The translations under genes and the position numbers were made by a program. DNA of 64,000 bases, taken from Algoriphagus sp. NG3 (GTDB taxonomy: Bacteria > Bacteroidota > Bacteroidia > Cytophagales > Cyclobacteriaceae). The notes beneath the pieces are model-generated. The model saw only the letters and a program-made list of their open reading frames with translations. It was not told the DNA's origin and did no database searches. The number at the start of each line of letters is the position of its first letter. Within the stretch, counting starts at the first letter, position 1. The DNA lies in the NCBI RefSeq assembly GCF_034119865.1, contig NZ_CP139421.1, positions 3,100,001 to 3,164,000 on the forward strand, given 5' to 3'. This document shows positions 63,666 through 64,000 of the stretch, piece by piece.

Positions 63666-64000
63666 TTATAGTTTGAGGGATTCCCGGCTGTATTGTAAGC
63701 ATTCCAGTATGTTAGATTCCTCAAAAGCGAGTTGTTCTTCCTGGCTCAGCCCGGCAACTCTGGGAAGTTCTCCTTTGAATTGGTTTTCATCAAGCATACG
63801 TTGCATTTTACATACATCCAGCCCAGAGAGATGCTCAAAAGTAGTCCAGTAGCTTTCCGTCAGAACCGGGATTTCCAGAGGGTCACGGGTAATCATCTCC
63901 AGGTTGAAATTGATTGCTGGATTATGTTTTCGGCAAATTTCAACAGCGGTAGGAAGGTCTACTATTCCCTCACCGAGGGGAACTTCAGACAGTAAAAAAC
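63666..64000 (-). CDS. Sugar phosphate isomerase/epimerase-like TIM-barrel protein (partial)
   Basis: The C-terminal 111 residues of a protein whose start lies beyond the right edge; the frame is open to the end of the window, so the internal ATG at 63896 is not the start. LGEGIVDLPTAVEIC and NFNLEMITRDPLEIP, with the metal-binding Glu, match the AP_endonuc_2/xylose-isomerase-like TIM barrel. The C-terminal tail is an extra helix pair. It is the upstream gene of the SDR in the same transcript. Confidence 0.75.
   Translation of the reverse strand, partial: FLLSEVPLGEGIVDLPTAVEICRKHNPAINFNLEMITRDPLEIPVLTESYWTTFEHLSGLDVCKMQRMLDENQFKGELPRVAGLSQEEQLAFEESNILECLQYSRESLKL

Overview
The window looks like chromosome from a Cytophagales bacterium (Bacteroidota), most likely a Cyclobacteriaceae member close to Algoriphagus. 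This is inferred from protein character only: TonB receptors with an N-terminal carboxypeptidase-like domain, HYC_CC_PP and DUF2027-Smr proteins, a NagB-LmbE fusion, M56/BlaI pairs, TAnnTTTG-type promoter boxes and lipoproteins with loose lipoboxes. The DNA is of moderate GC by eye. I saw no rRNA, tRNA, CRISPR array, phage or complete insertion sequence.

Layout. 1-6.5 kb: a gluconate-dehydrogenase-type small subunit, a GH43 lipoprotein, a 283-bp non-autonomous mobile element with a 6-bp target duplication, a patatin/outer-membrane-barrel fusion and a membrane-anchored diheme cytochrome c. 6.7-9.8 kb: a three-gene metal island (HYC_CC_PP protein, TonB receptor, HMA protein). 10-11.2 kb: a broken antitoxin and a DeoR regulator. 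11.4-17 kb: a five-gene peptidoglycan salvage operon (amidase, DigH-like GHL10, GNAT, AmpG-like MFS, NagZ). 17.2-22.5 kb: minus-strand genes for a DUF4142 lipoprotein, a 6-bladed propeller, aldose epimerase, amidohydrolase and gluconokinase. 22.8-27 kb: NagB-LmbE fusion, ROK kinase and KDPG aldolase. 27.3-29.3 kb: LpxH-type phosphatase and glycosyltransferase. 29.4-32.5 kb: a BlaI/M56 signalling unit whose C-terminal part sits in a second frame, with two perfect BlaI operators.

32.7-41.7 kb: GH63-like glycosidase and RNase HII; a lipoprotein DJ-1 homologue; SMR exporter; DUF502 and DUF1328 membrane proteins; HNH nuclease; a catalytically dead-looking NlpC/P60 protein; SmpB and TsaD. 41.7-50.8 kb: TamB, photolyase, DUF2027-Smr protein, a helical protein, a secreted hypothetical protein and a thioesterase. 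51-64 kb: GH20 hexosaminidase, GntP permease, CE4 deacetylase, 2OG-Fe oxygenase, KatG, LemA plus DUF2207, a helical-repeat protein, a DHFR-like reductase, a gluconate-5-dehydrogenase-like SDR and the end of a sugar isomerase.

Two themes recur. Amino-sugar and cell-wall turnover is represented by the amidase, DigH, NagZ, AmpG-like transporter, GH20, NagB-LmbE, ROK kinase and CE4 enzyme. Gluconate/Entner-Doudoroff metabolism is represented by GntP, gluconokinase, KDPG aldolase, the dehydrogenase small subunit and the SDR, scattered over the window rather than in one operon. The most notable sequence-level observations are BlaI operators placed on both promoter boxes, the split M56 protein, the pseudo-NlpC/P60 protein overlapping smpB, the cysteine-rich metal relay genes and the mobile element with intact target duplication.
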